The notes under the pieces: generated by a model
Database searches by the model: none
Told to the model about the DNA's origin: nothing
Seen by the model: the letters and a program-made list of their open reading frames with translations, nothing else
Assembly (NCBI RefSeq): GCF_036492835.1
Contig: NZ_AP025318.1
Span: forward strand, 62,001 to 126,000
DNA from: Fulvitalea axinellae
Lineage (GTDB): Bacteria; Bacteroidota; Bacteroidia; Cytophagales; Cyclobacteriaceae
Direction: 5' to 3'
DNA: 64,000 bases
Shown here: in pieces, positions 1-9,136 of the stretch
How positions within the stretch are numbered: position 1 is the stretch's first letter
Layout of the letters: every line of letters begins with the position of its first letter
Position numbers and translations under genes: made by a program

Positions 1-162
1 AAATAGTTTGCCTATGGTGTAAATCGACAAGACGAGTTTTTTGATTTTTTGGACGGGGTACTGGGAGAGGTTCCCTGAAAAAAGAAAGATGTCCTTGCCT
101 TCTTAGCGGTCAGGCGCGGACATCCCAGAGTTTTTGTATCAATTCGAATATCCATCTAATTT
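1..162 (+). other. upstream region of the SusC gene
   Basis: No gene is visible here. A 7-bp inverted repeat (GATGTCC at 88-94, GGACATC at 118-124) could form a leader hairpin in the transcript of the downstream SusC-like gene. I could not find a convincing TAnnTTTG promoter box. The upstream neighbour lies outside the window; because the SusC protein carries an STN domain, a FecR-type anti-sigma gene there would be expected, but this is inference. Confidence 0.25.
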
Positions 163-3100
163 ATGAGACTTAAAATATTTACGGCGAGTTTTTTACTTGT
201 CATACAGGCATTGCTATGCGCTGGTCCGTCATGGGCTAATGCGCAGGGCGCCGAGGTAAACTTGAGTCGTTCGGGTTCGGCCAAAGTCAGTGTCGTGGTC
301 GATAACGCCTCGTTGGCCACCGTTTTTTCGCATATCGAGAAGCAGACAAAGCTGAAATTCTCTTATGTGGTAGAGCGCGTGGACGTTAATCGGAAAATCA
401 GCCTTAACCTTACCAATTCCAGCCTTGACAAGACGCTGAAGGCCATTGCCGAGCGTACGGGGCTTTCTTTTTATCAGGCGGAAGGGAGCATTCTGGTCAA
501 GGATCCTAACTGGAAATCGGGCCAAGCCGAAAAAAAGCAAGTAAAGGGAAAAGTTACCGACAGCAAAACCGGTGAGGGAATCCCTGGCGTAAACGTGGTG
601 GTGAAAGGTACCACAAACGGAACTATCACCGACTTTGAGGGAAACTTTAAGCTGGACGTATCAACCGGCGATATCCTTTTGGTAACATATGTCGGATACG
701 TGAACGAGGAAGTGCAAGTGGGGGCGAATACGGTTTACGATATCGCCATTACCGAAAACGTGAAGGAGCTTTCCGAAGTGGTGGTAATCGGTTACGGTAC
801 GGCCAAGAAGAGCGATTTGACGGGATCCGTAGCAACGGTGGAGAATATCGAAGGCCTGAAATCAAAAGCGCCGACCAATGTTTCGGATATGATTCAGGGA
901 TCGATTTCCGGCGTAACCGTTCTTTCGAACGGCGGTGACCCGACAGCGGGTTTTGACTTGAGAATCCGCGGTGTGGGTACCATCAACAACGCCGACGGTC
1001 CGCTTTGGGTAGTGGACGGAGTGATTGGAGCGCCGGCGCCGAAGCCAAACGATATCGAATCGATTTCGATTCTTAAAGACGCCGCTTCCGCTTCTATTTA
1101 TGGTGCGCAAGCCGCTGGCGGTGTTATTATGGTAACCACCAAGCGGGGCAAGAAAGGAACGGTTTCGGTTGATTTCGAAATGTTTACCGGAATCCAGCAA
1201 GCCTGGAAAACGCCTAAAGCTTTGGACGCCAAGGGAATGTCTGATTTTTATCTTACCGCCGCCCGTGGCGCCGGAAAGTCGGAAGCCGATATCCGAAGCG
1301 AGTACCCGGCTTTTGTTCCGGATTTGAATCCTAACGGAATGATCACCCGCACCGATTGGACCGACGAGATCTTCCGTACGGCCAAAATCAGCGATTATCA
1401 TGTTCGCCTTAGCGGAGGCAATGATAAGGTGACTTACCTGACCAGCCTTAGCTATCAGGAAAACGAGGGAACCATTCGTAATACTTTTGCCGAAACGTAT
1501 AACTTTTTGCTGAACGCCGATATGAAGCTTTCGGAGAAAATGCGGATCGGACAGCATATCAAAGCTTTTTACCAGACTTCTAGAGGCGCCAATACCGACG
1601 ATGGATACGGCGGAGCGGTGACAAACGCTATCTGGATGCCCCCGAGCGCGTCGGTTTACGGAAAAGACGGCAAATGGGGCGGAGTGGCCGAACCGGACGA
1701 TCCGTTTGTAGGCTCTTACGGCGATATCGGAAACCCGGTGGCGGCATTGGAGCGTAATAACGCCAAAAACCCAAGCATTGGCGTGGACGCCAACCTTTAC
1801 GCGGAGTATTCTGTCTTCGATTTCCTGAAAGCTCGTTCCAGCTTCTCTATCCGTGGAAATATGAAGGACTACGAGCGTTTCTTCCCTAAAGTGCCCGAGC
1901 CGGGACGTCCGTCGCAGGTCAATACCTTGGATATGTCGAGCGAGCGCGGTTACCGTTACCTTTGGGAAAATACGCTGACATTTGACAAGAATTTCGACAA
2001 ACACCACGTAACGGCGATGGTGGGCTATACGGCCCAAAAGCAGGAAACGACAGGCTTCTCGGCCGGCGCTACCGGTTTTGACAAAGAGGACGACTACTTT
2101 ATCATCCTCCAAAACGGCGGAACGGTAAAAACCCCGACAAGCTGGACTTTCGGCAACTCAATGGCTTCGGTATTGGGTAGGGTGGCTTATAGCTACGCCG
2201 ACAAATATTTCCTGACAGCCAACTACCGCCGCGACGCCAGCTCCAAGCTTTCTCCGGAACTGCGTTCGGATGAATTTCCAGCCTTCTCCGCAGCTTGGAG
2301 AATTTCGGAAGAACCTTTTATGGAAGGGATAAAAGAGCAGGTGAGTTCGCTGAAGCTTCGCGCCAGCTGGGGACAAATCGGTAACGTTGCCTCTTTGGGC
2401 AATAATGACTGGATGCTCCTTTACTCGCCGCTTAACGGCCTTTTGGGACAGAGCACGGGCCTGATCAACGGTTACGCTCCGCTTTCGGAAGGAAATCCGA
2501 ACTTGTTGTGGGAAACGGGCGAGCAAACCGACATCGGTATCGACGCCGAGCTGTTTGGCGGAAGGGTGATCGTCACCGCCGATTACTTCAACAAACTTAC
2601 CGACGGAATGATTATGCGTCCGCTGAAGCCCGGTACTTCTGGTGTGCAGAACTCGGCGTTCGAAAATGTGGGAGCCGTACGGAACAGGGGCTTTGAAGTG
2701 GAATTGGGCTATCGCAAAAAAGAAGGCGATTTCCGCTACAGCGTATTTGCCAATGTGTCGATGATCGAAAACGAAGCGACTGATTTGGGCGAAGCCGGAG
2801 CCGTTCCGGTAGGTACAAACGTGCGTGGCGTTTTGCGTCCGTACCGTCATGAGGAAGGTCATCCGCTTAGCTCGTTCTATCTGATCCGTTCGGCCGGAAT
2901 CTTCCAGTCGGATGCCGAGGCGGAAGCTTATGTTGACAAGAGCGGAAAGAGAATCCAGCCAAACGCCCAAGCCGGCGACCTGAAGTTTATCGACCTCAAC
3001 GGCGACGGCGTTATCAGCGACCTTGATCGCGATTTCGTAGGAGATCCTTATCCGGATTTCACTTACGGCCTGAACGCCAACGCCAGCTACAAGAATTTCG

Positions 3101-3540
3101 ACTTCAGTATGATCTGGCAAGGGGTAAGCGGCGTGGATATTTTCAATGCCTATAACTTCCTGACGCTTAGCGCCGGATTCTCGCAAGGATACAATATGCG
3201 CGACGGAGCTTTGGACGCTTGGTCGGAGACGAACAAAGGTTCAGATATTCCTCGCCTGACCGTAGACGACAGAAACGGAAACTACGCCACAAGTTCGGAT
3301 TGGTACCTGAAAGACGGCTCATATCTGCGCCTCCGTAGCGTAACCTTGGGCTACACTTTGCCTCAAAATATCTTGGACAAAACCCCATTCAGCCGATTCA
3401 GGGTGTATGTGGCGGGCAGAAACCTGCTGACTATCACCGATTACGACGGAATGGATCCGGAAATCGGGTTCAACGGATTGGACCAAGGAAAATACCCTGT
3501 GGCCAAGCAGTTTTTGTTGGGACTTAACGTAAGCTTCTAA
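163..3540 (+). CDS. SusC/RagA-family TonB-linked outer membrane protein with STN domain
   Basis: Outer-membrane barrel that imports oligosaccharides or similar nutrients with TonB energy, working with the SusD-like lipoprotein encoded next. The 1125-residue protein has an N-terminal signal peptide ending near residue 27, an STN (secretin/TonB short N-terminal) domain at about 45-112, a carboxypeptidase-regulatory-like domain at about 126-210, a plug from about 217 (with the RIRGVGTINNADGPLWVVDG stretch typical of SusC), and a long barrel ending in an aromatic Phe. The STN domain is the part that signals to FecR-type anti-sigma factors in related transducers, so regulation by an ECF sigma/FecR pair just upstream of the window is likely (inference). 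The substrate cannot be told from sequence; the chitinase downstream hints at chitin or another amino-sugar polymer. Confidence 0.96.
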   Translation: MRLKIFTASFLLVIQALLCAGPSWANAQGAEVNLSRSGSAKVSVVVDNASLATVFSHIEKQTKLKFSYVVERVDVNRKISLNLTNSSLDKTLKAIAERTGLSFYQAEGSILVKDPNWKSGQAEKKQVKGKVTDSKTGEGIPGVNVVVKGTTNGTITDFEGNFKLDVSTGDILLVTYVGYVNEEVQVGANTVYDIAITENVKELSEVVVIGYGTAKKSDLTGSVATVENIEGLKSKAPTNVSDMIQGSISGVTVLSNGGDPTAGFDLRIRGVGTINNADGPLWVVDGVIGAPAPKPNDIESISILKDAASASIYGAQAAGGVIMVTTKRGKKGTVSVDFEMFTGIQQAWKTPKALDAKGMSDFYLTAARGAGKSEADIRSEYPAFVPDLNPNGMITRTDWTDEIFRTAKISDYHVRLSGGNDKVTYLTSLSYQENEGTIRNTFAETYNFLLNADMKLSEKMRIGQHIKAFYQTSRGANTDDGYGGAVTNAIWMPPSASVYGKDGKWGGVAEPDDPFVGSYGDIGNPVAALERNNAKNPSIGVDANLYAEYSVFDFLKARSSFSIRGNMKDYERFFPKVPEPGRPSQVNTLDMSSERGYRYLWENTLTFDKNFDKHHVTAMVGYTAQKQETTGFSAGATGFDKEDDYFIILQNGGTVKTPTSWTFGNSMASVLGRVAYSYADKYFLTANYRRDASSKLSPELRSDEFPAFSAAWRISEEPFMEGIKEQVSSLKLRASWGQIGNVASLGNNDWMLLYSPLNGLLGQSTGLINGYAPLSEGNPNLLWETGEQTDIGIDAELFGGRVIVTADYFNKLTDGMIMRPLKPGTSGVQNSAFENVGAVRNRGFEVELGYRKKEGDFRYSVFANVSMIENEATDLGEAGAVPVGTNVRGVLRPYRHEEGHPLSSFYLIRSAGIFQSDAEAEAYVDKSGKRIQPNAQAGDLKFIDLNGDGVISDLDRDFVGDPYPDFTYGLNANASYKNFDFSMIWQGVSGVDIFNAYNFLTLSAGFSQGYNMRDGALDAWSETNKGSDIPRLTVDDRNGNYATSSDWYLKDGSYLRLRSVTLGYTLPQNILDKTPFSRFRVYVAGRNLLTITDYDGMDPEIGFNGLDQGKYPVAKQFLLGLNVSF

Positions 3541-3554
3541 GCGGTTATCACACT

Positions 3555-3580
3555 TCTCCGGAAGGTGTTCCTTCCGGAGA
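3555..3580 (+). promoter_or_regulatory. susC-susD intergenic hairpin
   Basis: Perfect 11-bp inverted repeat (TCTCCGGAAGG / CCTTCCGGAGA) with a 4-nt loop in the 57-bp gap between the SusC and SusD genes. It is not followed by a T-run, so it is more likely a partial terminator or an mRNA stability element that sets the SusC:SusD ratio than a full terminator. This role is inference. Confidence 0.6.
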
Positions 3581-3597
3581 GGCAAAATCGATCAGAA

Positions 3598-5151
3598 ATG
3601 AAAAAAATCATATATCCTATATTGGCCTTGGCCATGCTCGCCGTGTCTTCCTGCGGTGACAGTTTCTACGATTTCGAGCCGAAAGGTTCCTTGGGAGCTT
3701 CGTCTTTCTGGAAATCGGAAGAGGACGCCATCGCCGCCGCAAACGCCCTGTACGCTAACCAGACACACCCCGGAAGTTACGGGCAGATGTATACCCGTGG
3801 TTACTTCTGGTATATTTGCGCCTCCGACGACATGATAGTCGGGCGCGACAAGGCGCAGTCTATCGATATGAAAAACTTCGAGAACAACGGTTCTGAATCT
3901 TATACCCGCGATCTGTGGCGCGTGCGCTACCAGAATATCCGCCGGGCCAACGAGATTCTGGCCAATGTTCCCGCCATGGATATCGGCCAAAAGGTGAAAG
4001 ACCGGGTAATGGGCGAAGCCTATTTTATGTCCGGTGTAATGTACTTTGAGCTGGCCTACCGCTTTGGCGATGAGAAAATGGGCGTGCCCATCATCAACGT
4101 CGAGAATATGGACCAGCCCAACGTGGAGCGCCCGGCCAGCGTGGTTGAAAACTACAAGGACATAGAGGAGCGCCTAAAGATGGCCGCTCAGCTTTTGCCT
4201 AAATTCAGCGAATACGGCCCCGAGGATTACGGACGCGGACATAAGCATGCGGCTAACGCTTATTTGGCCAAAGCCTACGCTTTCCACGCCAAATACGACG
4301 CCAGCATGTGGGCCGAATGCGCCAAAGCCGCCGACAAGGTAATTGCCGAACCCACGCACGACTTGATGGACGAATACACCGACGTGTTCAAAGTGAAGAA
4401 CAACTGGAGCAAGGAATACCTTTGGTCCGTGGTAGGCTATATCGACCAGCCGAATAGCGGTAGCGGATTGCCTATCGTAATGCTGGAAAACAAAGGTTGG
4501 GGTAAATACAATGGCTGGGGATATTTCCACCCGACGCTCGATTTGTATGAGGAATACGAAGCCGGTGACAAGCGTAAGAAAGCTACGCTGATGGAATTCG
4601 GAGACGAGTTCCAGTACTTTGGAGAAACTCGTCGTTACTATTCTACCAACAGCCGTACGGGCTTGCAATTCAGAAAGTACATGGATCCTTTCGAAGAACC
4701 GCTTAACGTAAACGTGGGATCGTTCTGTACCAACCTGAATATGCCGTTGATGCGCTACGCCGAGGTATTGTTGTTGAAATCCGAGGCCCTGATTATGCAA
4801 GGCCAAAACGGAGACGCTCCTCTGAACCAAATCCGTCAGCGGGCGGGGCTGCAGCCTATCAGCGGCGCCACCATGGCCGATTTGAAGCACGAGCGCCGTT
4901 GCGAACTTGCCGGCGAGTGGTCTGACCGCCACGCCGACCTGATCCGCTGGGGTGATGCCAAGGACGTATATCACAAACCGTTGTACGGCCGTCGCCATGC
5001 TGACAAAACGGATCCGGATTCGGGCTACGAGGTAGTGGAAGTATGGAAAGCCCGTACGAACTTCGACCCAGCTACACACCATATCTGGCCGATTCCGCCA
5101 CACGAGGTAGAGGCCAGCGGAGGTGTACTCAAGCAGAACGCAGGGTGGTGA
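3598..5151 (+). CDS. SusD/RagB-family nutrient-binding outer membrane lipoprotein
   Basis: Surface lipoprotein that forms the lid of the SusC-type transporter encoded directly upstream and binds the substrate. The ATG at 3598 is chosen because it begins a classic lipoprotein signal (MKKIIYPILALAMLAVSSC, acylated Cys19); a longer frame begins with GTG at 3565 inside the intergenic hairpin and is unlikely. The mature protein (518 residues in all) shows the SusD N-terminal segment DFEPKGSLGASSFW and helical repeats, followed by the conserved RxGL region and a C-terminal end with the HHIWPIPPHEVEASGG motif typical of RagB/SusD. Same operon as SusC; a terminator follows at 5306. Confidence 0.96.
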   Translation: MKKIIYPILALAMLAVSSCGDSFYDFEPKGSLGASSFWKSEEDAIAAANALYANQTHPGSYGQMYTRGYFWYICASDDMIVGRDKAQSIDMKNFENNGSESYTRDLWRVRYQNIRRANEILANVPAMDIGQKVKDRVMGEAYFMSGVMYFELAYRFGDEKMGVPIINVENMDQPNVERPASVVENYKDIEERLKMAAQLLPKFSEYGPEDYGRGHKHAANAYLAKAYAFHAKYDASMWAECAKAADKVIAEPTHDLMDEYTDVFKVKNNWSKEYLWSVVGYIDQPNSGSGLPIVMLENKGWGKYNGWGYFHPTLDLYEEYEAGDKRKKATLMEFGDEFQYFGETRRYYSTNSRTGLQFRKYMDPFEEPLNVNVGSFCTNLNMPLMRYAEVLLLKSEALIMQGQNGDAPLNQIRQRAGLQPISGATMADLKHERRCELAGEWSDRHADLIRWGDAKDVYHKPLYGRRHADKTDPDSGYEVVEVWKARTNFDPATHHIWPIPPHEVEASGGVLKQNAGW

Positions 5152-5162
5152 TATTGGTGAAT

Positions 5163-5281
5163 GGTATTAAGTATTAGGTATCAGGTCTTAGGTATTTTAA
5201 AAACAAAGAGTTTAGGAATGAATAACCTTCTTGCCTAGACTTCAGATATCGATGCGGTACCTAGTACTTAATACCTGATAC
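5163..5281. repeat. intergenic 7-nt-period inverted repeat, copy 1
   Basis: The left arm (5163-5197) reads as five consecutive degenerate heptads: GGTATTA, AGTATTA, GGTATCA, GGTCTTA, GGTATTT. The right arm (about 5256-5281) on the minus strand reads GTATCAG, GTATTAA, GTACTAG, GTACC, so the two arms can pair. A closely similar structure lies at 26665-26746. No gene is visible here; it sits between the SusD gene and a terminator. Confidence 0.6.
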
Positions 5282-5305
5282 AAAAAAACATTGGACTGAC
5301 ACGGG

Positions 5306-5345
5306 AAGCCCGTCCGGAAATATATGTTTCTGCGACGGGCTTTTA
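5306..5345 (+). terminator. terminator after the susCD operon
   Basis: 9-bp stem AAGCCCGTC (5306-5314) / GACGGGCTT (5334-5342) with a 19-nt loop followed by TT. It separates the SusC/SusD operon from the chitinase gene. Confidence 0.6.
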
Positions 5346-5420
5346 TCATGATGGATTTACGATGGCGAAACCAACCGCCTGTTTTTTTGTTCTCGGTTTA
5401 TCGACCAATAAACCGGTAAA

Positions 5421-6347
5421 ATGACCAGAGTTTTCATTACGATGATTTTGGCGCTGGCAATGTTGGCCTCCTGCGGACATAAGAAGGAAACAACAAGCAT
5501 TGACCAGCCTAAAAAGCCAACGGCTCCTGTCAAGAAACCAAAACCCGTAAAGCCGAAGACAGGGCTGGAAGAAATAATCAGTCCCGCTGATTTCAAACTG
5601 TTGCTTCCCGATTCCTTGGAGTCCATAAATGGAGAATGGAGACGAGTACGCGACCCTTTTTATACTTATGAGGCAATGCTGGAAGCGGCCAAAAGCTTTC
5701 CCGATTTCTGCAACACGGGAACGTTGGAGACAAGAAAGAGGGAGCTTTCGGCCTTCTTGGCCAATACTTCGCATGAAACCACAGGGGGCTGGGTTTCCGC
5801 TCCAAAGGGACCTTTTTACTGGGGGTATTATTATGTCAGGGAAATAGACTCCAGATATTACCAAGAAAGGGAACGCAGGATTCCTTACTATGTCGATACG
5901 CTGGGAATGTTGGCCAAGATGTATCCGCCGGCACCCGGCAAACATTACTTTGGCCGTGGCCCTATACAGATCAGCCATAATTACAACTACGGACTCTGTA
6001 GCGAGCAATTGGGCTTGGGAACCCAACTACTGGAAAGCCCAGAGCTGGTGGCGCAAGATAGCGTATTGGCTTTTAAAACGGCCATCTGGTTTTGGATGAC
6101 CAGGCAACAGGCCAAACCGTCCTGCCACGAGGTGATGACCGGCCAATGGGAGCCCTCGGCACATGATAAGAGTAGGGGACGTTTGCCCGGATTCGGAATG
6201 ACTATTAATATAATAAATGGCCGTGGCGAATGTGGTCGCTGGACTCATGACGCCAAAAACAGGATAGGCTTCTATAAAAGGTATATGGAGTATTTCGGTG
6301 TATCTGGCGACGGATCCATTGGTTGCGAAAGCATGGAGCCTTATTAG
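5421..6347 (+). CDS. GH19-family chitinase, lipoprotein
   Basis: Predicted endochitinase that cleaves beta-1,4-linked N-acetylglucosamine chains. The 308-residue protein has a lipoprotein signal with acylated Cys18 (LAMLASC), then a Lys/Pro-rich linker to about residue 47, then a GH19 catalytic domain. Recognisable GH19 motifs are TSHETTGGW (general acid Glu119), the YYYVRE segment (second catalytic Glu141) and YFGRGPIQISHNYNYG at about 176-191. The linker suggests the enzyme is held away from the membrane, probably facing the cell surface. It lies just after a SusC/SusD pair, but a terminator intervenes, so it probably has its own promoter. Bacterial GH19 enzymes also include lysozyme-like members, so peptidoglycan is an alternative substrate. 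Confidence 0.9.
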   Translation: MTRVFITMILALAMLASCGHKKETTSIDQPKKPTAPVKKPKPVKPKTGLEEIISPADFKLLLPDSLESINGEWRRVRDPFYTYEAMLEAAKSFPDFCNTGTLETRKRELSAFLANTSHETTGGWVSAPKGPFYWGYYYVREIDSRYYQERERRIPYYVDTLGMLAKMYPPAPGKHYFGRGPIQISHNYNYGLCSEQLGLGTQLLESPELVAQDSVLAFKTAIWFWMTRQQAKPSCHEVMTGQWEPSAHDKSRGRLPGFGMTINIINGRGECGRWTHDAKNRIGFYKRYMEYFGVSGDGSIGCESMEPY

Positions 6348-6357
6348 TTTGGGAGCC

Positions 6358-6400
6358 TGACGAAATCAGGGTAACTGAAACATTCACCCTGATTTCGTCA
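6358..6400. terminator. hairpin between convergent genes
   Basis: 15-bp perfect stem (TGACGAAATCAGGGT / ACCCTGATTTCGTCA) with a 13-nt loop between the convergent chitinase and aldo/keto reductase genes. It lacks a long T-run, but its position and strength suggest a bidirectional terminator. Confidence 0.6.
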
Positions 6401-6443
6401 AGCGTTCTTATAATGAGTGAGCTTTATGGTGATGTCCGGTTGG

Positions 6444-7439
6444 TTAATTCCAAGCCATATTCTTTCTCGTATTCCAATAGGCCTTAGGGCTTTCCTTTAG
6501 GCTCAGCAAAACGCCAAGATCTTCGGTTGAAAGATGGATTTGCAAAGCTTGCAGATTGCTTTCCAACTGCTCAGGGGTGGAAGCTCCGGTGAGGGCCACA
6601 TCGCACCAAGGCATAGCCACGGCTGTTGCCAGCGCAAGGGCGTCAGGCCCTACGCCGTACTTTTCCGACAATTCGTTCAGCACCTCCCTTTTCTCGGCGA
6701 ATCCCGGCTCCTCGTTACGTACGGTCAGGCGTCCGTTGGCCATTACCTCTTTCAGGATTACGCCCATACCTGCGTCGTGGGCCTCGGCCAAGGCATTTCC
6801 CGCCGACGATTCCAAGATATTCCAGGTGGCCTGCACGGTATCGAAAAGCGGTACGTCACCGTCCTTAATCTCCATTGCGGCCCTTAGGGTATCGCCTTGT
6901 TTTACGCCACCGCCCAGAGATAGGCCGATGCGCATCCCATCGGCTTTTATCTTGCGGAGCCCGTCCAATACCTCTTGGTTTTCCAGAACTCCGCTGTCCA
7001 GAGTCGCCGAATGTATCTGGTAAAGGTCCAGCCAATCGCCAAGGTTTTGTTTCGACTCTTCCCATTGCTGGGCCAACACTTCCGGGTTGTGTCGTTTTAT
7101 CTCGTGGTCCTCGGCTTCTACTTGCCACTCGGCTGTATAAACGTATCCCCACTTTGAGCTTACCGTAATATCGTGTACATGAGGCTCGGTGCGCAACCAG
7201 TGACCCAAAAACGCCTCTCCTTTGCCGTAAGACCGCGCCGTGTCAAAGAACCTGACACCCTTCTGATAGGCCAAACGGAACATCTTCTCGGACCGGGCGG
7301 CCATGTCGGCTTCCGTTCTGCCCGCTTTATAATCCGTGCCGTGACCCAAGTTAATGTAGCCGGGACGCCCCAATGCCGCCGATCCCAATCCGATCGGGCT
7401 GACCAGTAATCCCGTGTTTCCTAATTTTCGTAGTCGCAT
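6444..7439 (-). CDS. aldo/keto reductase family oxidoreductase
   Basis: NAD(P)H-dependent reductase of carbonyl compounds, cytoplasmic, TIM-barrel fold, 331 residues (normal length). The aldo/keto reductase catalytic tetrad is visible: Asp66 and Tyr71 in FFDTARSYG, Lys96 in SSKWGY, His143 in DLYQIHS. The N-terminus MRLRKLGNTGLLVSPIGLG is typical of the family. It is divergent from the GMC oxidoreductase gene with 136 bp between them, where the promoters of both must lie. Together with the GMC, SDR and glucosidase genes it suggests a sugar or polyol redox cluster; the actual substrate is unknown. Confidence 0.93.
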   Translation of the reverse strand: MRLRKLGNTGLLVSPIGLGSAALGRPGYINLGHGTDYKAGRTEADMAARSEKMFRLAYQKGVRFFDTARSYGKGEAFLGHWLRTEPHVHDITVSSKWGYVYTAEWQVEAEDHEIKRHNPEVLAQQWEESKQNLGDWLDLYQIHSATLDSGVLENQEVLDGLRKIKADGMRIGLSLGGGVKQGDTLRAAMEIKDGDVPLFDTVQATWNILESSAGNALAEAHDAGMGVILKEVMANGRLTVRNEEPGFAEKREVLNELSEKYGVGPDALALATAVAMPWCDVALTGASTPEQLESNLQALQIHLSTEDLGVLLSLKESPKAYWNTRKNMAWN

Positions 7440-7575
7440 GCGCTTTAAGGTTGAGTTTGGCGGAACTTAGCCCAAAACTTAAGATATAGCAAATAAAATA
7501 TGATAACAGAGGGCGCTTTTCATACCGGCAAGAACATTTGTGTTGTATCCATGTTAGTTCAATTGATAATAAATC

Positions 7576-9117
7576 ATGGTTATGGCCGAGGAAAAGTACG
7601 ACTTCATTATTATAGGAACAGGCGCCGGAGGAGGCACTTTGCTCCACAAGCTGGCCCCGACGGGTAAGCGGATTCTAGTCTTGGAAAGAGGCGGATTTCT
7701 TCCCAGGGAAAAAGAGAATTGGGATACCGTACAGGTTTTCCAAAAAGACCGCTACCATACTGATGAAGAGTGGAAAGACCATAAAGGAAGAAGCTTTCAT
7801 CCCGGTACTGGATATTGGGTAGGGGGCAATACTAAGGTGTATGGCGCCGCGCTTTTTAGGCTCAGGGAAAAAGATTTCGGACTAGTCGAGCATTCTGGCG
7901 GAGTTTCTCCCGCTTGGCCGATCAGCTATAAGGAACTGGAGCCCTATTATACCCAAGCCGAAAAACTATACGGTGTAAGAGGTCGCCGACAAATGGACCG
8001 AACTGAACCAAAAGCTTCAGAGGAATATCCATTCGGGCCGATAAAACACGAGCCCCGTATACAGGAGATTCATAATCTTTTGGAGAAAAAAGGCTACAAT
8101 CCGTTTTATATCCCCTTGGGAGTAAAACTGCACGATGATATGCTGGAGTCCAGCAAATGTATCCGTTGTGATACCTGCGACGGCTTTCCTTGCCTAGTAC
8201 ACGCCAAATCCGATGCGGATGTTGATTGCGTAAGGCCGAATATGACCATGCAGAACGTCGAACTTCGGACACACGCAAAAGTGGAATGCTTGGTCACGGA
8301 CGAATCAGGCAAGCGGGTGGAGACAGTGGTGTATTCTAAAGACGGAGAAAAGCATGCGGTCAAAGGCAATACGGTAGTAATATCCTGTGGAGCCGTCAAC
8401 TCCGCTGCGCTGTTACTGGCTTCCGCCAATGACAAACACCCCGATGGCTTGGCCAATAGCTCTGGAATGGTGGGCCGGAACTTCATGAAGCATAACAACG
8501 GCGCCATACTGGGTATCTCCTCCAAACCCAACCCGACGGTATTCCAAAAAACCATGGCGGTCAATGACTTCTATTGGGGCGATGATGAGTTTAAATACCC
8601 GATGGGCCACGTACAGTTATTGGGCAAGGTAAACAAAGACATGTTGGCAGCCGACGCTCCCGCATTTGCGCCAGGCCTGGTGCTGGACAAGATGGCCTCC
8701 CATTCCGTAGACTGGTGGATAACTGGCGAAGACCTTCCCGATCCGGAAAACAGGGTAACTCTGAAAGACGGAAAGATCCATCTGCATTACACAGACAACA
8801 ATCTGAAAGGCTTTGATCGCCTGATGAAAAAGTGGTGCGACATCCTCAAAGAGATCGAATGCGCCGACTATATCGTTCCCCATTCCCTGTATTTCCGTAA
8901 GAAAATTCCACTGCAAGCTGTGGGGCACCAATGCGGAACGGCAAGGTTTGGGGAAGATCCGAAGACTTCCGTTTTGGACAAAAACTGCAGGACGCACGAC
9001 GTGGAGAACTTGTATGTGGTGGATGGAAGTTTCTTCCCATCCAGCGGAGCGGTAAATCCTTCGCTTACAATAATGGCCAATGCGCTCAGGGTGGGTGAAC
9101 ACTTGGCTAAAAGCTGA
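7576..9117 (+). CDS. GMC-family FAD-dependent oxidoreductase with Cys-rich motif
   Basis: Flavoprotein dehydrogenase or oxidase of alcohols or sugars. The 513-residue protein opens with an FAD-binding Rossmann motif (IIIGTGAGGG, about 11-20, with Glu37 ending the second strand). The C-terminal GMC region has the active-site pair His451 (GHQCGT) and Asn494 (NPSLTI). An inserted segment has four cysteines, Cys195, Cys198, Cys201 and Cys206 (CIRCDTCDGFPC), which could hold an iron-sulfur cluster as in FAD glucose and gluconate dehydrogenases; that is inference. No signal peptide is seen. A second ATG at 7582 is an alternative start. The SDR gene follows after 19 bp, so the two are probably co-transcribed. 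Confidence 0.93.
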   Translation: MVMAEEKYDFIIIGTGAGGGTLLHKLAPTGKRILVLERGGFLPREKENWDTVQVFQKDRYHTDEEWKDHKGRSFHPGTGYWVGGNTKVYGAALFRLREKDFGLVEHSGGVSPAWPISYKELEPYYTQAEKLYGVRGRRQMDRTEPKASEEYPFGPIKHEPRIQEIHNLLEKKGYNPFYIPLGVKLHDDMLESSKCIRCDTCDGFPCLVHAKSDADVDCVRPNMTMQNVELRTHAKVECLVTDESGKRVETVVYSKDGEKHAVKGNTVVISCGAVNSAALLLASANDKHPDGLANSSGMVGRNFMKHNNGAILGISSKPNPTVFQKTMAVNDFYWGDDEFKYPMGHVQLLGKVNKDMLAADAPAFAPGLVLDKMASHSVDWWITGEDLPDPENRVTLKDGKIHLHYTDNNLKGFDRLMKKWCDILKEIECADYIVPHSLYFRKKIPLQAVGHQCGTARFGEDPKTSVLDKNCRTHDVENLYVVDGSFFPSSGAVNPSLTIMANALRVGEHLAKS

Positions 9118-9136
9118 ACAATAAACACCGGAAAAT

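Noticed and set aside
862-2112. long minus-strand frame inside the SusC gene
   Set aside because: It lies wholly within the SusC coding region and its translation has no recognisable motif; it is a shadow of the GC-biased gene.
4174-5103. minus-strand frame opposite SusD
   Set aside because: Antisense shadow of the SusD gene.
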